Below are positions 25,622 through 37,638 of a stretch of 48,665 bases of DNA, piece by piece. The stretch is from an uncultured Pelagibacteraceae bacterium (lineage in GTDB: Bacteria; Pseudomonadota; Alphaproteobacteria; Pelagibacterales; Pelagibacteraceae): positions 1 to 48,665 of the forward strand of contig CABZSV010000005.1 of assembly GCA_902528575.1 (NCBI GenBank). Direction: 5' to 3'. Every line of letters begins with the position of its first letter. Position 1 is the stretch's first letter. The position numbers were made by a program, and so were the translations under genes. The notes under the pieces were generated by a model. The model made no database searches. It was not told the DNA's origin and saw nothing but the letters and a program-made list of their open reading frames with translations.

Positions 25622-26872
25622 ATGATTAAATATATGAATTTAATTGGAATAAAAGCTCGAAAAGCTAGTGAGTATAAAGTTACAACTGAAGTAAAAAATA
25701 AAGTCTTAAATGATTATGCGAAATTAATTAAGAATGAAAAAAAATTCATTATTAATCAAAATTCAAAAGATATTAATTACGCAAGAAAAAAAGGGTTAAA
25801 AGAAAACTTAATCAAAAGACTTCATTTAAATGAAAATAAATTAGATGGAATTATTAATTCTATTTTAAAAATAGCTAAATTAAGGGATCCTATAGATAGC
25901 ACTTTAGAAAAATGGAGTAGACCAAATGGTTTGAATATTAAAAGAGTTTCAATACCAATTGGAGTTATTGGGGTTATTTATGAAAGTAGACCAAATGTAA
26001 CTTCAGATGTTGCTAGTCTTTGTTTTAAATCTGGAAATGTAGTGATTTTGAAAGGAGGCTCTGAGGCCATAAATTCAAATAAAGCTTTAGCTAAGCTGTT
26101 TAGAAAAGCACTTAAAAAAAATAAAGTTAATGAAAACTTTATACAATTTATTGATTCAAAACAAAGGAGGCTTGTGGATATTATGCTTTCTAAGATGAAA
26201 AAATATATCGATGTCATCATACCTCGTGGTGGAAAAAATTTAGTTAAAAAAGTTTTAGAATTATCCAAAGTACCTATAATTGGGCACCTAGAGGGGCTTT
26301 GTCATACTTATATAGATAAAGATGCAGAATTAAAAATGGCTAAAGAAATTGTCTATAACGCTAAATTAAGAAATACAAGTATTTGTGGTGCGACTGAAAC
26401 TATTCTTATTCATAAAAATATAGTCAAAAAATTTAGTAATCCTATTTTGCAGGAACTTGAAAATAGTGGTTGTAAAATAATTGGCGATAAGATTTTGAAA
26501 AGTTATTACAATGGTCAAGTATATCCTGCAAAAGAAAAAGATTGGTCAACTGAATATTTATCATCAATTGTATCTGTTAAAGTTGTTAAAAATTCTGAAG
26601 AGGCAATTAAGCATATAAATAAATATGGCACTATGCACACTGACTCCATCATTACAAAAAATAAAAAAACAGCAAAATACTTCTTAAAAAATGTTAAAAG
26701 CTCAATTGCAATGCATAATACCTCAACTCAATTTGCTGATGGTGGTGAATTTGGATTTGGTGGAGAAGTTGGAATTTCTACTAATACAGTACCACCAAGA
26801 GGTCCTGTAGGTTTAAATCAGTTGATTTCATATAAATATGAAATCACTAGTAAAGGTAAAATAAGAAATTAA
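25622..26872 (+). CDS. proA: Gamma-glutamyl phosphate reductase
   Basis: Second step of proline synthesis: NADPH-dependent reduction of glutamyl-5-phosphate to the semialdehyde. The 416-residue aldehyde-dehydrogenase-fold protein shows PIGVIGVIYESRPNVTSDVA (about 107-126), GNVVILKGGSEA, VIIPRGGKNLV, and the catalytic cysteine in NTSICGATET; the C-terminal AMHNTSTQFADGGEFGFGGE and PPRGPVGL are also diagnostic. The ATG follows the proB stop directly; a second in-frame ATG lies four codons later and is an alternative start. Confidence 0.97.
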   Translation: MIKYMNLIGIKARKASEYKVTTEVKNKVLNDYAKLIKNEKKFIINQNSKDINYARKKGLKENLIKRLHLNENKLDGIINSILKIAKLRDPIDSTLEKWSRPNGLNIKRVSIPIGVIGVIYESRPNVTSDVASLCFKSGNVVILKGGSEAINSNKALAKLFRKALKKNKVNENFIQFIDSKQRRLVDIMLSKMKKYIDVIIPRGGKNLVKKVLELSKVPIIGHLEGLCHTYIDKDAELKMAKEIVYNAKLRNTSICGATETILIHKNIVKKFSNPILQELENSGCKIIGDKILKSYYNGQVYPAKEKDWSTEYLSSIVSVKVVKNSEEAIKHINKYGTMHTDSIITKNKKTAKYFLKNVKSSIAMHNTSTQFADGGEFGFGGEVGISTNTVPPRGPVGLNQLISYKYEITSKGKIRN

Positions 26873-26873
26873 A

Positions 26874-27395
26874 TTGAATAACACAAAAATAAAAATTGGT
26901 GTATTAGGTGGATCGTTTGATCCTGCTCATAAAGGACATTTAGCAATTTCTAAGGAAGCAAAAAAAAGATTTAAACTCCAAAAAGTTATTTGGGCAATTA
27001 CAAAAAAAAATCCATTTAAAATAGAGAGCAAGACATCTGTTGCTGACAGAATTAAATTTTGTAAAAAAATAATTGGTACAAATTCATTTATTAAGGTTAA
27101 ATTTTATGAAAAGATTATTAAGTCAAATAAAACAATAAATTTAATCAATCATTTAAAAAAAGATAAAAGCATTGAAATTTATTTTTTAATGGGTGCCGAC
27201 AACCTTATTAATTTTCATAAATGGCATAAATCTAAATTAATTTCACAAAAATGTAATATTCTAGTTTTTGATCGACATGGGTACAAAAAAAATTCTTTAA
27301 AATCAAAGACATTTAAGCAACTTAGTAAGGCCAATCTAAAGTTTATTGAGTTTAATAAAGTCAACATTTCATCTTCTCAATTAAGAAAAATTTGA
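26874..27395 (+). CDS. nadD: Nicotinate-nucleotide adenylyltransferase
   Basis: Adenylates nicotinate mononucleotide in NAD synthesis. The 173-residue protein has the nucleotidyltransferase signature GGSFDPAHKGHL (about 14-25; the usual HxGH appears as HKGH), the MGADNLINFHKW segment and the C-terminal ISSSQLRK, close to the ISST-R motif that binds phosphate. It likely starts at TTG (26874), one base after the proA stop. It sits before rsfS as in most bacteria. Confidence 0.93.
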   Translation: MNNTKIKIGVLGGSFDPAHKGHLAISKEAKKRFKLQKVIWAITKKNPFKIESKTSVADRIKFCKKIIGTNSFIKVKFYEKIIKSNKTINLINHLKKDKSIEIYFLMGADNLINFHKWHKSKLISQKCNILVFDRHGYKKNSLKSKTFKQLSKANLKFIEFNKVNISSSQLRKI

Positions 27396-27412
27396 TAATC
27401 TAAAATCAATCA

Positions 27413-27763
27413 ATGGACAAAATTTCAGACTTAAAAGAAATTGTAATCAACACACTAGATCTCAATAAAGCTCAAGACATTGTAACTATTGATCTTAAAG
27501 ACAAAAGTTCTATGGCTGATTACATGATCATAGCAAGTGGAACATCATCTAGACATATTCAATCTTTATCAGAACAAGTTTTAGAAAAACTTAAAAATAA
27601 CGGTGTAAAAGACTCAAAAATTGAGGGTAAAGAAAGTGGAGAATGGAAACTTGTTGATGGGATTGATTTAATTGTTCATATTTTTCATCCAGAAAAAAGA
27701 AAATTTTATGAATTAGAAAAAATTTGGTCAGAGCTTATTCCAAAAGAAAAAGTGATGATATGA
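27413..27763 (+). CDS. rsfS: Ribosomal silencing factor RsfS
   Basis: Binds L14 on the 50S subunit and blocks subunit joining when nutrients are scarce. The 116-residue protein contains the DUF143/Iojap motifs DLKDKSSMADYMIIASGTSS (about 25-44), KIEGKESGEWKLVDG and IVHIFHPEKRKFYELEKIW near the C-terminus. It ends in an ATGA overlap with ctpA. In most Alphaproteobacteria rlmH follows rsfS; here it is missing at this place. Confidence 0.95.
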   Translation: MDKISDLKEIVINTLDLNKAQDIVTIDLKDKSSMADYMIIASGTSSRHIQSLSEQVLEKLKNNGVKDSKIEGKESGEWKLVDGIDLIVHIFHPEKRKFYELEKIWSELIPKEKVMI

Positions 27764-28899
27764 AAAAAATTAAATTTTTATTATTAATTTTTTTTTCGGT
27801 TTTTTATTTAAATAAAACAGTTATTTCAGCTGAAATTGATATTTATAAAAAAATTGATCTTTTCGGTGAGGTTTTAGAAAAAATTAATAAAGAATATGTT
27901 GATGAGTTCAATCAATCTGAAAGTATGGACTCTGCTATCAATGGACTTTTACAATCCTTAGATCCTTATTCATCCTACATGTCTCCTAAAATTTTTGATG
28001 AAATGCAAACAGAAACCAGTGGTGAATTTGGTGGACTAGGAATTGAAGTTAGCATGGAGGCTGGTGTGGTAAAAGTAATTTCACCAATAGATGATACACC
28101 TGCATCTAGGGCTGGATTAAAAGCTGGTGATTACATAGTCAAAATAAATGATGTCCAGGTTCAAGGAAAATCATTAAGTGAAGCTGTTGATTTAATGAGA
28201 GGACCTGTAGGTTCTGGAATAGAGTTAACAGTTAGACGAAGAGGTGAAAGAAAAGCGCTAACATTTAATATCATAAGAGAAGTTATTCAGGTTCAATCTG
28301 TAAAATCTGAAATTATAGATGAAAAAATTGGATACATCAGGCTTACTTCATTTAACGATAACAGTAGTGATCAAATAGAAAAACAAATTAAAAAACTTAA
28401 AAAAAATAAAAACTTAAATTCATTTATTTTAGATTTAAGAAATAATCCTGGAGGTCTTTTATCTCAAGCAATAAAGATATCAGATTTTTTTCTGGAAAAT
28501 GGAGAGATAGTTTCAACAAAAAGCAGAAAAAAATCTGAAAATAGAAAATGGTTTGCAAAAAAAGGAGATATTACCGATGGAAAAACACTATTGGTTTTAA
28601 TTAACTATGGTTCAGCATCTGCATCTGAAATTGTTGCTGGAGCTTTAAAGGATCACAAAAGAGCAATCATCGTTGGTGAAAATAGCTTTGGTAAAGGTTC
28701 TGTCCAATCAATTATTCCTTTAAAAAATCGTGGTGCTATCAGATTAACTGTCGCAAAATATTATCTTCCTTCTGGAAAATCTATTTCTGAAGTAGGTGTT
28801 AGACCAGATATTGAAGTAAATGAAGAAGGTGATGATTTTAGAATAAAAACTGATACCGATAATCAATTAAACTACGCAATTAAGTTACTTAACGGATAA
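27760..28899 (+). CDS. ctpA: Carboxyl-terminal processing protease (S41 family)
   Basis: Periplasmic serine protease that trims or degrades envelope proteins. The 379-residue precursor starts with a signal peptide (positive MKK, hydrophobic core to about residue 20, cleavage likely after VISA near 24), then a PDZ domain (about 90-165; GLGIEVSMEAGVVKV, SRAGLKAGDYIVKIND) and the S41 catalytic domain with LRNNPGG, the catalytic serine within GSASASE (285-289 region) and Lys312 in FGKGS. An in-frame upstream start would leave the signal peptide internal, so the ATG that overlaps the rsfS stop is used. The envC-like gene usually upstream in Alphaproteobacteria is absent. Confidence 0.93.
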   Translation: MKKIKFLLLIFFSVFYLNKTVISAEIDIYKKIDLFGEVLEKINKEYVDEFNQSESMDSAINGLLQSLDPYSSYMSPKIFDEMQTETSGEFGGLGIEVSMEAGVVKVISPIDDTPASRAGLKAGDYIVKINDVQVQGKSLSEAVDLMRGPVGSGIELTVRRRGERKALTFNIIREVIQVQSVKSEIIDEKIGYIRLTSFNDNSSDQIEKQIKKLKKNKNLNSFILDLRNNPGGLLSQAIKISDFFLENGEIVSTKSRKKSENRKWFAKKGDITDGKTLLVLINYGSASASEIVAGALKDHKRAIIVGENSFGKGSVQSIIPLKNRGAIRLTVAKYYLPSGKSISEVGVRPDIEVNEEGDDFRIKTDTDNQLNYAIKLLNG

Positions 28900-28900
28900 T

Positions 28901-29374
28901 ATGAATAAAAATTTTAAAGATTTACCACTGAGAAGTGGGGTCGGAATTGTGTTATTGAATAAGGAAAATAAAGTATTCGTAGCAAAAAGAATAGATAATC
29001 CTAAAAATTTTTGGCAAATGCCTCAGGGTGGTGTTGATGAGGGAGAGGATAATTTAAAAGCTGCATTTAGAGAACTAGAAGAAGAAACAAGTATCAAAAG
29101 TGTTGAACTAATAAAAGAATTAGATGGTACATTAACCTATGATTTACCTGATAGATTACTAGGTATTATTTGGAAAGGTAAGTACAAAGGTCAGAAGCAA
29201 AAATGGTTTTTAATGCGATTTATTGGAGATGATAATGAAATAAATATTAATACATCTAATCCAGAATTTTTAGATTGGAAGTGGATTGACTTAGATTTAA
29301 TTACTGATGTTGTCGTTGATTTTAAACTTCATGTTTACAAAGAACTTAAAGAAAAAGTAAAAAAATTAATTTAA
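28901..29374 (+). CDS. rppH: RNA pyrophosphohydrolase (Nudix)
   Basis: Removes pyrophosphate from the 5' end of transcripts and so starts their decay; may also act on dinucleoside polyphosphates. The 157-residue protein has LPLRSGVGIVLLNKE at the N-terminus, FWQMPQGGVDEGE and the Nudix box G(x5)E(x7)RELEEET (about 44-66), in which the usual glycine after EEET is serine. Later KWFLMRF and FLDWKW segments are typical of RppH. It ends the rplU-to-rppH run; its stop overlaps the convergent atpC by nine bases. Confidence 0.92.
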   Translation: MNKNFKDLPLRSGVGIVLLNKENKVFVAKRIDNPKNFWQMPQGGVDEGEDNLKAAFRELEEETSIKSVELIKELDGTLTYDLPDRLLGIIWKGKYKGQKQKWFLMRFIGDDNEININTSNPEFLDWKWIDLDLITDVVVDFKLHVYKELKEKVKKLI

Positions 29375-29757
29375 AGTTTTTAAAACTTCAACTTTTTGAT
29401 CTGCTAAATATTTAGATTGATCGTTAATATCGGTTTTATTAGCCTCTTCTTCTGCCTGTTTAAGTAAATCTTGTTGCTTTGATTTATCCATATCAGCAAG
29501 ATTAAAAATTGTACTTGTTAAAATAGATAGATTGTTATTTTTAAACTCAACAATCCCATCTTCAACATAGTAATTTTCATCACCTGATTTTGATAAAATC
29601 TTAATTATCCCAGGTTTCAAAAAGGAAATAATAGAAATATGATCCTTCAATATTCCCATCTCTCCTTCAAAAGCAGGGACCACAACTTCTGAAACATCAT
29701 CTTTTACTAAAAAAGATTTTTCAGGATTTACTATTTCAACTTTAAACTCTTCGCTCA

Positions 29758-29758
<1 letters not shown>
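29366..29758 (-). CDS. atpC: ATP synthase F1 epsilon subunit
   Basis: Central-stalk subunit. The 130-residue protein has the N-terminal beta-sandwich (EGEMGILKDHISIISFLKPG, about 30-49) and a short C-terminal helical portion. It is shorter in the C-terminal helices than the E. coli subunit (139), which may weaken epsilon-type autoinhibition. It is the last gene of atpHAGDC, starts within one base of the atpD stop, and overlaps the end of rppH. Confidence 0.94.
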
Positions 29759-32051
<2,293 letters not shown>

Positions 32052-32057
32052 AAATTA

Positions 32058-33593
32058 TTAAGATTTAAAATTTCCTTTTAATTGAGTGATTACCTCAACA
32101 AGTAATTTTTCTTTATCTTCCTCAAGTTTTCCTGAAGTTAAAATTGACTCGATAATTTCAGGCTGATCTGATTTACATTTTTCAATAATCTTGCTCTCAA
32201 ATTCAGCAACGTCTTTTAAATCAATATCATCAAGATAACCTTTTACTCCACAAAATACTGAAATAACTTGTTCTGCAACAGTCATTGGTGAATATTGTTT
32301 TTGTTTTAAAAGTTCAGTTAGTTTAGAGCCTCTATTCAAAAGCTGCTGAGTAGATGCATCTAAATCAGATCCGAATTGAGCAAAAGCTGCCATTTCTCTG
32401 TATTGTGCTAACTCTAGTTTCATTGAACCAGAAACTTTTTTCATCGCTTTTGTTTGAGCTGATGAACCAACCCTAGATACTGATAAACCTACGTTAATTG
32501 CAGGTCTTATACCTTGGTTAAATAGTTCTGTTTCAAGGAAAATTTGTCCGTCTGTAATTGAAATAACGTTAGTTGGAATAAACGCGGATACGTCTCCACC
32601 TTGTGTTTCAATAATTGGCAGTGCAGTAAGTGATCCACCTCCGTGTTCGTCACTTAATTTAGCTGCTCTTTCAAGTAATCTACTATGAAGATAAAATACA
32701 TCTCCAGGATAAGCCTCACGCCCTGGAGGTCTTCTTAATAGCAATGACATTTGCCTATAAGCAACTGCTTGTTTAGACAAATCATCATAAATTATTAACG
32801 CATGCATTCCATTATCTCTAAAATACTCTCCCATAGCACAACCTGTGTATGGTGCTAAAAATTGTAAAGGAGCAGAGTCCGATGCAGTAGCAGCAACGAT
32901 TGTTGTGTACTCCATAGCTCCAGCTTCTTCTAATGTTTTTTGAATTTGTCTTACTGTTGATCTTTTTTGTCCAACTGCAACGTATATACAATACAGTTTT
33001 TGTTTTTCATCACCAGATTCATTGATTTTTTTTTGATTTATAATTGCATCTACTGCAACTGCTGTTTTACCAGTTTGTCTATCACCGATAATTAATTCCC
33101 TTTGCCCTCTTCCAATCGGAACTAGACTATCAATTGATTTAAGACCAGTTTGCATTGGTTCACTTACCGATTGTCGTGGAATAATACCAGGAGCTTTTAC
33201 TTCAACCCTGCTTTTTTTAATTCCTTTATCTAATGGTCCTTTTCCATCAATAGGATTTCCTAAACCATCCACTACTCTTCCTAATAATTCTTTTCCAACT
33301 GGAGTATCAACAATATTACCTGTTCTTTTTACTACATCCCCTTCTTTAACATTTCTATCATCACCAAAAATTACGACACCAACGTTTTCACTTTCTAAGT
33401 TTAGAGCCATACCTTTTGAACCATCTGCAAACTCTACCATTTCACCAGCTTGAACATTATCCAAACCATAAATCCTAGCAATACCGTCTCCAACTGATAA
33501 AACTTGACCAACTTCTGTGACTTCTGCTTTATCACCAAAATTTTTAATTTGTTCTTTTAATATTTTTGTAACTTCTGAAGGATTTATTTCCAT
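32058..33593 (-). CDS. atpA: ATP synthase F1 alpha subunit
   Basis: Non-catalytic nucleotide-binding subunit of the F1 head. The 511-residue protein shows the P-loop GDRQTGKT (170-177), [11 protein letters not shown], the [20 protein letters not shown] region with the alpha-subunit signature, and the arginine finger in [10 protein letters not shown]. It is separated from atpG by six bases and begins directly after the atpH stop. Length and motifs are normal. Confidence 0.98.
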   Translation of the reverse strand: MEINPSEVTKILKEQIKNFGDKAEVTEVGQVLSVGDGIARIYGLDNVQAGEMVEFADGSKGMALNLESENVGVVIFGDDRNVKEGDVVKRTGNIVDTPVGKELLGRVVDGLGNPIDGKGPLDKGIKKSRVEVKAPGIIPRQSVSEPMQTGLKSIDSLVPIGRGQRELIIGDRQTGKTAVAVDAIINQKKINESGDEKQKLYCIYVAVGQKRSTVRQIQKTLEEAGAMEYTTIVAATASDSAPLQFLAPYTGCAMGEYFRDNGMHALIIYDDLSKQAVAYRQMSLLLRRPPGREAYPGDVFYLHSRLLERAAKLSDEHGGGSLTALPIIETQGGDVSAFIPTNVISITDGQIFLETELFNQGIRPAINVGLSVSRVGSSAQTKAMKKVSGSMKLELAQYREMAAFAQFGSDLDASTQQLLNRGSKLTELLKQKQYSPMTVAEQVISVFCGVKGYLDDIDLKDVAEFESKIIEKCKSDQPEIIESILTSGKLEEDKEKLLVEVITQLKGNFKS

Positions 33594-34151
33594 TTATGCC
33601 TCTATCATTCTATTTTCGATTTGTTGTAATTTATTTTTAATTGAGGTATCGACCATCGTACTTCCTACTTGTACTACCAAACCTCCTATTAAACTTTCGT
33701 CATGTTTGTAGTTTAATTTTATTTTTGAGCTAAAATTTTTTGTTAACTCCTCTGTAATTTTTGCAATTTCTTCATTAGATAATTCTTTTGCTGATTTTAA
33801 TTCTGCCTTAAGTTCACCTCTTTTTCTTGAACAAATCTCAATAAAGCTTTTAAGGATACGCTCAATAAAAAAGAAACGTCTTTTTTGAATTAAGAAACTT
33901 AAAAAATTTTTAAATAAAGACTCAAATTTATTATTTTCAGAGATTGTATTGATTACTTTTAATAAATCTTCTTGGCTTGTAGTTGGATCTTTAATCAAAT
34001 TAGAAAAATCTTCACTTTGCTCAATTAAATTAAGAATAGATGAAGACTGATCTTCGATCTGACTTAAAAGATTGTTTTCCTCTGAAAGCTCAAAAAGCGC
34101 AAGAGAATACCTTTCAGCTGAAGTTATTGAAAATCCGGTGTCTTTACTCAA
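33594..34151 (-). CDS. atpH: ATP synthase F1 delta subunit
   Basis: Links the F1 head to the peripheral stalk. The 185-residue protein has the N-terminal helical bundle beginning SAERYSLALFELSEE (about 11-25) and the C-terminal SLIGGLVVQVGSTMVDTSIK that marks the OSCP/delta family. It starts at TTG (34149-34151), supported by a GAGGAA ribosome binding site on the minus strand (34157-34162). It is the first gene of the F1 operon; the F0 genes are not in the window, as usual for Alphaproteobacteria, where F1 and F0 are split. Confidence 0.94.
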   Translation of the reverse strand: MSKDTGFSITSAERYSLALFELSEENNLLSQIEDQSSSILNLIEQSEDFSNLIKDPTTSQEDLLKVINTISENNKFESLFKNFLSFLIQKRRFFFIERILKSFIEICSRKRGELKAELKSAKELSNEEIAKITEELTKNFSSKIKLNYKHDESLIGGLVVQVGSTMVDTSIKNKLQQIENRMIEA

Positions 34152-34195
34152 CTTGGTTCCTCTATAATGTTGAAGATTATTTAAAAATCACGCCC

Positions 34196-34224
34196 TAAAT
34201 AGCATATGACCCTTATGTCTTCAA
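34196..34224 (-). promoter_or_regulatory. Predicted promoter of the atpHAGDC operon
   Basis: Minus-strand TTGAAG (34219-34224), 17-base spacer, TATTTA (34196-34201). The leader of about 37 bases carries GAGGAA before the TTG start of atpH. It is the only sizeable gap in the long minus-strand block and lies just after a terminator-like hairpin. Confidence 0.5.
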
Positions 34225-34237
34225 GTAGCGGATTCGT

Positions 34238-34255
34238 AAAAAAGGCCTCTTTTTT
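34238..34255 (-). terminator. Hairpin between priA and the atp operon
   Basis: Seven-pair stem AAAAAAG (34249-34255 as read on the minus strand) and CTTTTTT (34238-34244) with a four-base AGGC loop, beginning four bases after the priA stop. Six of the seven pairs are A-T and the T run is part of the stem, with one more T after it, so it is weaker than a classical terminator but well placed to end the TCA/priA transcript. Confidence 0.5.
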
Positions 34256-34259
34256 GCGG

Positions 34260-36215
34260 TTAATTGAAGTTAATTGGATCAACATCAACTGAAAGTTTTA
34301 TTCCAGAAGAAAATTTATATTTTGGAATAATTTTTGCAAGAGAGCTTTGTAGTTTCATGGATTTAAAGCCTCTGATTAAAAATCTAATTCTAAATTTTCT
34401 CTTTAATCTAAATAATGGGGCATTCACAGGCCCTAATATTTTTCCTTCAATTTTATTTTCAATAAAATTTTTAAAATTAATAGCTTCTTTTTCTAATTTA
34501 ATTTCATTATCTCCTGTTAAGATTAAAGAAATAAACCTTTGAAATGGAGGTAGTTTATTTTTTTTTCTTATCTCTAGTTCTCTTTCTAAAAAAATATCTG
34601 GATTTTTACTTGTAATTTCTGAAATCATCTTAGTATTATTTTCATAAGTTTGAAAATATACTGTTGCTGGCTTTCCTGTTCTTCCTGCACGTCCTGAAAG
34701 TTGATGATAGAGCTGCAAATTTTTTTCTGCACCTCTTAAATCATGTCCTTGAGATGAAAGATCGATATCAACAACTACAATGCAATTTAAGCTTGGAAAA
34801 TGAAAACCTTTTGAAATTAATTGAGTTCCAACTAAAATATGAGTTTCATTATTAATAATTTTATCTATTTTTTCTTTAGAATCTTTTTTATTCATTGTGT
34901 CACTTGAAAAAATCTCTATTTTTTTTCCAGGGAATTTTCTTTTTACCTCTTCTGAAATTCTCTCGACACCAGGGCCGCTAAAAATAAATTCACAATTGCC
35001 TTCTTTTGTACAGTCCCTTTTAAGATCGGATTTATATCCACAATAATGACATAATAAGTTATTTTTATTTTTATGATAAACTAAATTGATACTACAATTA
35101 GGACATGTAAAACTTGTAAAACACTTATTACATAAAGCATTTGGAGAAAAGCCTCTTCTGTTTAAAAAAAACAAAACTTGATCTTTTTTTTCTAAATGTA
35201 AATTAACTTTTTCAATAATTTTATTTGATAGCCATGATTGTTTTTCAAGTTCGGTATTATTTAAATTAATAATTTCATAATTAGGTAAAGCTGCGTTTTG
35301 ATATCTTTCATTTAATCTAGAAACCTCGTATTTACCCTTTTTAATATTTTCAAAAGTTTCTATTGAAGGAACGGCAGTAATCAAATTTATTGGAATGTTT
35401 TCAAAAGATGCTCTAGAAATTGCCATATCACGAGCATTGTAGGTTATGCCTTCATCTTGTTTAAATGATTGATCATGTTCCTCATCAACAATTATCATTC
35501 CTAATTTTTTAAATGGCAAAAACAATGAAGACCTTGCACCAATAATTATTTTTACTTTACCATTAGAAACGCCACTCCAAATTAATTCTTTCTTTTTTTT
35601 TGAAATACCTGAGTGCCAAACTGCGGGCTTAAAACCAAAATATTCTAAAAATTTTTGTTCAAACTGACTAGTCAAACCTATTTCTGGTAATAAAATTAAT
35701 CCTTGAAAACCCTTCTCTATCAGTGGTTTTAATGCTTCAAAATAAACTAAAGTTTTTCCTGATCCAGTTGTGCCTTGTAAAACATGAACTCTAAATTTTT
35801 TATTTGAAACATTCATTTTTTTTAGAGATTTATTTTGATCACTAGACAGCTTGATTAAGTTTTGCTTAATTTTGCTATCAAATATTTGATAAAGATGAGT
35901 TTCTTTGTTCTCTACCGCATCACTACTTAAGAGCACTAACTTTAATGCCATACCTTTTGGGATAAGATTATATTCTGCAAACCAATTTAAAAAATTAATT
36001 GTATTTTTTTTTAATGGAGTAACGTCTAATTTCTTGATTACCTTTTTAGTCTTAAAATTTTTATTATTATTTTTTTCAAATTCGTCCCAAACAACACCGG
36101 TAATTTTTGATTTTCCAAAAGGTACCATTACATAATCTCCAACTTTAAGAGTTAAATTACTTTCATAAGTAAATGGATGATTAAAAATATTTGGTACAAG
36201 AATCGGATATTTCAT
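34260..36215 (-). CDS. priA: Primosomal protein N' (replication restart helicase PriA)
   Basis: 3'-5' helicase that reloads the replisome at stalled forks. The 651-residue protein has an N-terminal fork-binding domain (about 1-110), Walker A GTTGSGKT (about 150), DEEHD Walker B, a zinc region with repeated cysteine pairs (CNKCFTSFTCPNC, CHYCG, CTKEGNC; about 365-420) and C-terminal helicase motifs such as GTQLISKGFHFP and HQLSGRAGRTGK. It is shorter than E. coli PriA (732) but has all motifs. It starts 22 bases after the lpd stop, so it may ride on the TCA-cycle transcript. Function in restart is well known for the family. Confidence 0.95.
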   Translation of the reverse strand: MKYPILVPNIFNHPFTYESNLTLKVGDYVMVPFGKSKITGVVWDEFEKNNNKNFKTKKVIKKLDVTPLKKNTINFLNWFAEYNLIPKGMALKLVLLSSDAVENKETHLYQIFDSKIKQNLIKLSSDQNKSLKKMNVSNKKFRVHVLQGTTGSGKTLVYFEALKPLIEKGFQGLILLPEIGLTSQFEQKFLEYFGFKPAVWHSGISKKKKELIWSGVSNGKVKIIIGARSSLFLPFKKLGMIIVDEEHDQSFKQDEGITYNARDMAISRASFENIPINLITAVPSIETFENIKKGKYEVSRLNERYQNAALPNYEIINLNNTELEKQSWLSNKIIEKVNLHLEKKDQVLFFLNRRGFSPNALCNKCFTSFTCPNCSINLVYHKNKNNLLCHYCGYKSDLKRDCTKEGNCEFIFSGPGVERISEEVKRKFPGKKIEIFSSDTMNKKDSKEKIDKIINNETHILVGTQLISKGFHFPSLNCIVVVDIDLSSQGHDLRGAEKNLQLYHQLSGRAGRTGKPATVYFQTYENNTKMISEITSKNPDIFLERELEIRKKNKLPPFQRFISLILTGDNEIKLEKEAINFKNFIENKIEGKILGPVNAPLFRLKRKFRIRFLIRGFKSMKLQSSLAKIIPKYKFSSGIKLSVDVDPINFN

Positions 36216-36237
36216 ATTTTTATAATATGAAAAAAAA

Positions 36238-37638
36238 TTAAGAGTGTATTGCTCTTTTATCTACTGATAAAGCAGCTTCTTTAACTGCTTCAGAAAACGT
36301 TGGATGAGCATGACAAGTTCGGGCGATATCTTCTGCGCTTGCACCAAATTCCATTGCAATACCAATCTCTGCAATTAATTCTCCTGCATGAGGTCCAATT
36401 ATATGTGCACCTAATACTTTATCTGTTTGCTCATCAGCTAAAATTTTAACAAAACCTTCTGCATCATCTATAGCCTTGGCTCTTGAATTGGCCATAAACG
36501 AAAATTTCCCTACTTTATATTTTTTATTTAATTCTTTTAATTGTTCCTCAGTTTTACCGATTGATGCTACTTCTGGTGTTGTATAAACTACTCCCGGAAT
36601 TGTATCATAATTTACATGTCCAGATTGACCAACTATGTTTTCTGCAACTGCTATACCTTCGTCCTCCGCTTTGTGTGCAAGCATTGGACCAACAATTACA
36701 TCGCCTATTGCATAAATGTTTTCAACGTTAGTCTTAAAAATTTCATCAGTTTTAATTCTATTTCTTTCATCAAGATCTACTCCTACAGATTCTAAATTTA
36801 AACCATCTGTATTGGGTTTTCTGCCAACAGAGATTAAAACAACATCACACTCAAAATTATTTTTATTACCATCTTTATCTACTGTTGAAACCACTGCACC
36901 TGCTGCATTTTTTTTAATTGTTTCAACTTTATTTTGCATATTAAATTTCATTCCCTGTTTTTTTAAAATTTTCATAAATTCTGAAGAGATTTCTTTATCC
37001 ATTCCAGGAGTAATATGATCTAAAAATTCAACAACTTGTACCTCTGCCCCAAGTCTTGACCATACAGATCCCATCTCCAATCCTATATAGCCTCCTCCTA
37101 CTACAACCATTTTCTTAGGTACCTTTTCTAACTTTAAAGCACCTGTTGATGAGACAATTGTTTTTTCATCTATTTCTATTCCTGGCAATGAAACTGGAAC
37201 TGATCCTGTTGCAATAATTGTTTTTTCTGTTTGGATAATGGTTTCTTTATTTTTATCATCCTTTATTAAAATTTCATTTTTAGATTTAAAACTTCCATGT
37301 CCTTTAAAGTAAGTAACTTTGTTTTTTTTCAAAAGAAATTCAACACCTTTTGTAAGAACTGTTACAGCTTTATCTTTGCTTTTCATCATCTTGTCTAAAT
37401 TTAATTTTACTTCACCAACTTCAATACCTTTGTTTGCTAAACTTTTTACTTTGTGAAATTCTTCAGATAGATTAAGTAAGCTTTTTGATGGGATACAGCC
37501 AACATTTAAGCAAGTGCCTCCTAAAGACCCTCTAGACTCTATACATGCAGTTTTTAATCCTAATTGAGCAAGCCTGATCGCACAAACATAACCACCTGGT
37601 CCACCTCCAATAACTACAGCTTGAAATTTTTCTGACAT
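36238..37638 (-). CDS. lpd: Dihydrolipoamide dehydrogenase (E3)
   Basis: FAD enzyme that reoxidises the lipoyl groups of 2-oxoglutarate dehydrogenase and similar complexes, passing electrons to NAD. In 466 residues the FAD motif is [10 protein letters not shown] (11-20), the redox disulfide is Cys43-Cys48 ([12 protein letters not shown]), the NAD motif is [12 protein letters not shown], and the catalytic His lies in [10 protein letters not shown] near the C-terminus. It starts one base after the sucB stop and so is the dedicated E3 of this operon. It may serve other 2-oxoacid complexes too. Confidence 0.97.
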   Translation of the reverse strand: MSEKFQAVVIGGGPGGYVCAIRLAQLGLKTACIESRGSLGGTCLNVGCIPSKSLLNLSEEFHKVKSLANKGIEVGEVKLNLDKMMKSKDKAVTVLTKGVEFLLKKNKVTYFKGHGSFKSKNEILIKDDKNKETIIQTEKTIIATGSVPVSLPGIEIDEKTIVSSTGALKLEKVPKKMVVVGGGYIGLEMGSVWSRLGAEVQVVEFLDHITPGMDKEISSEFMKILKKQGMKFNMQNKVETIKKNAAGAVVSTVDKDGNKNNFECDVVLISVGRKPNTDGLNLESVGVDLDERNRIKTDEIFKTNVENIYAIGDVIVGPMLAHKAEDEGIAVAENIVGQSGHVNYDTIPGVVYTTPEVASIGKTEEQLKELNKKYKVGKFSFMANSRAKAIDDAEGFVKILADEQTDKVLGAHIIGPHAGELIAEIGIAMEFGASAEDIARTCHAHPTFSEAVKEAALSVDKRAIHS

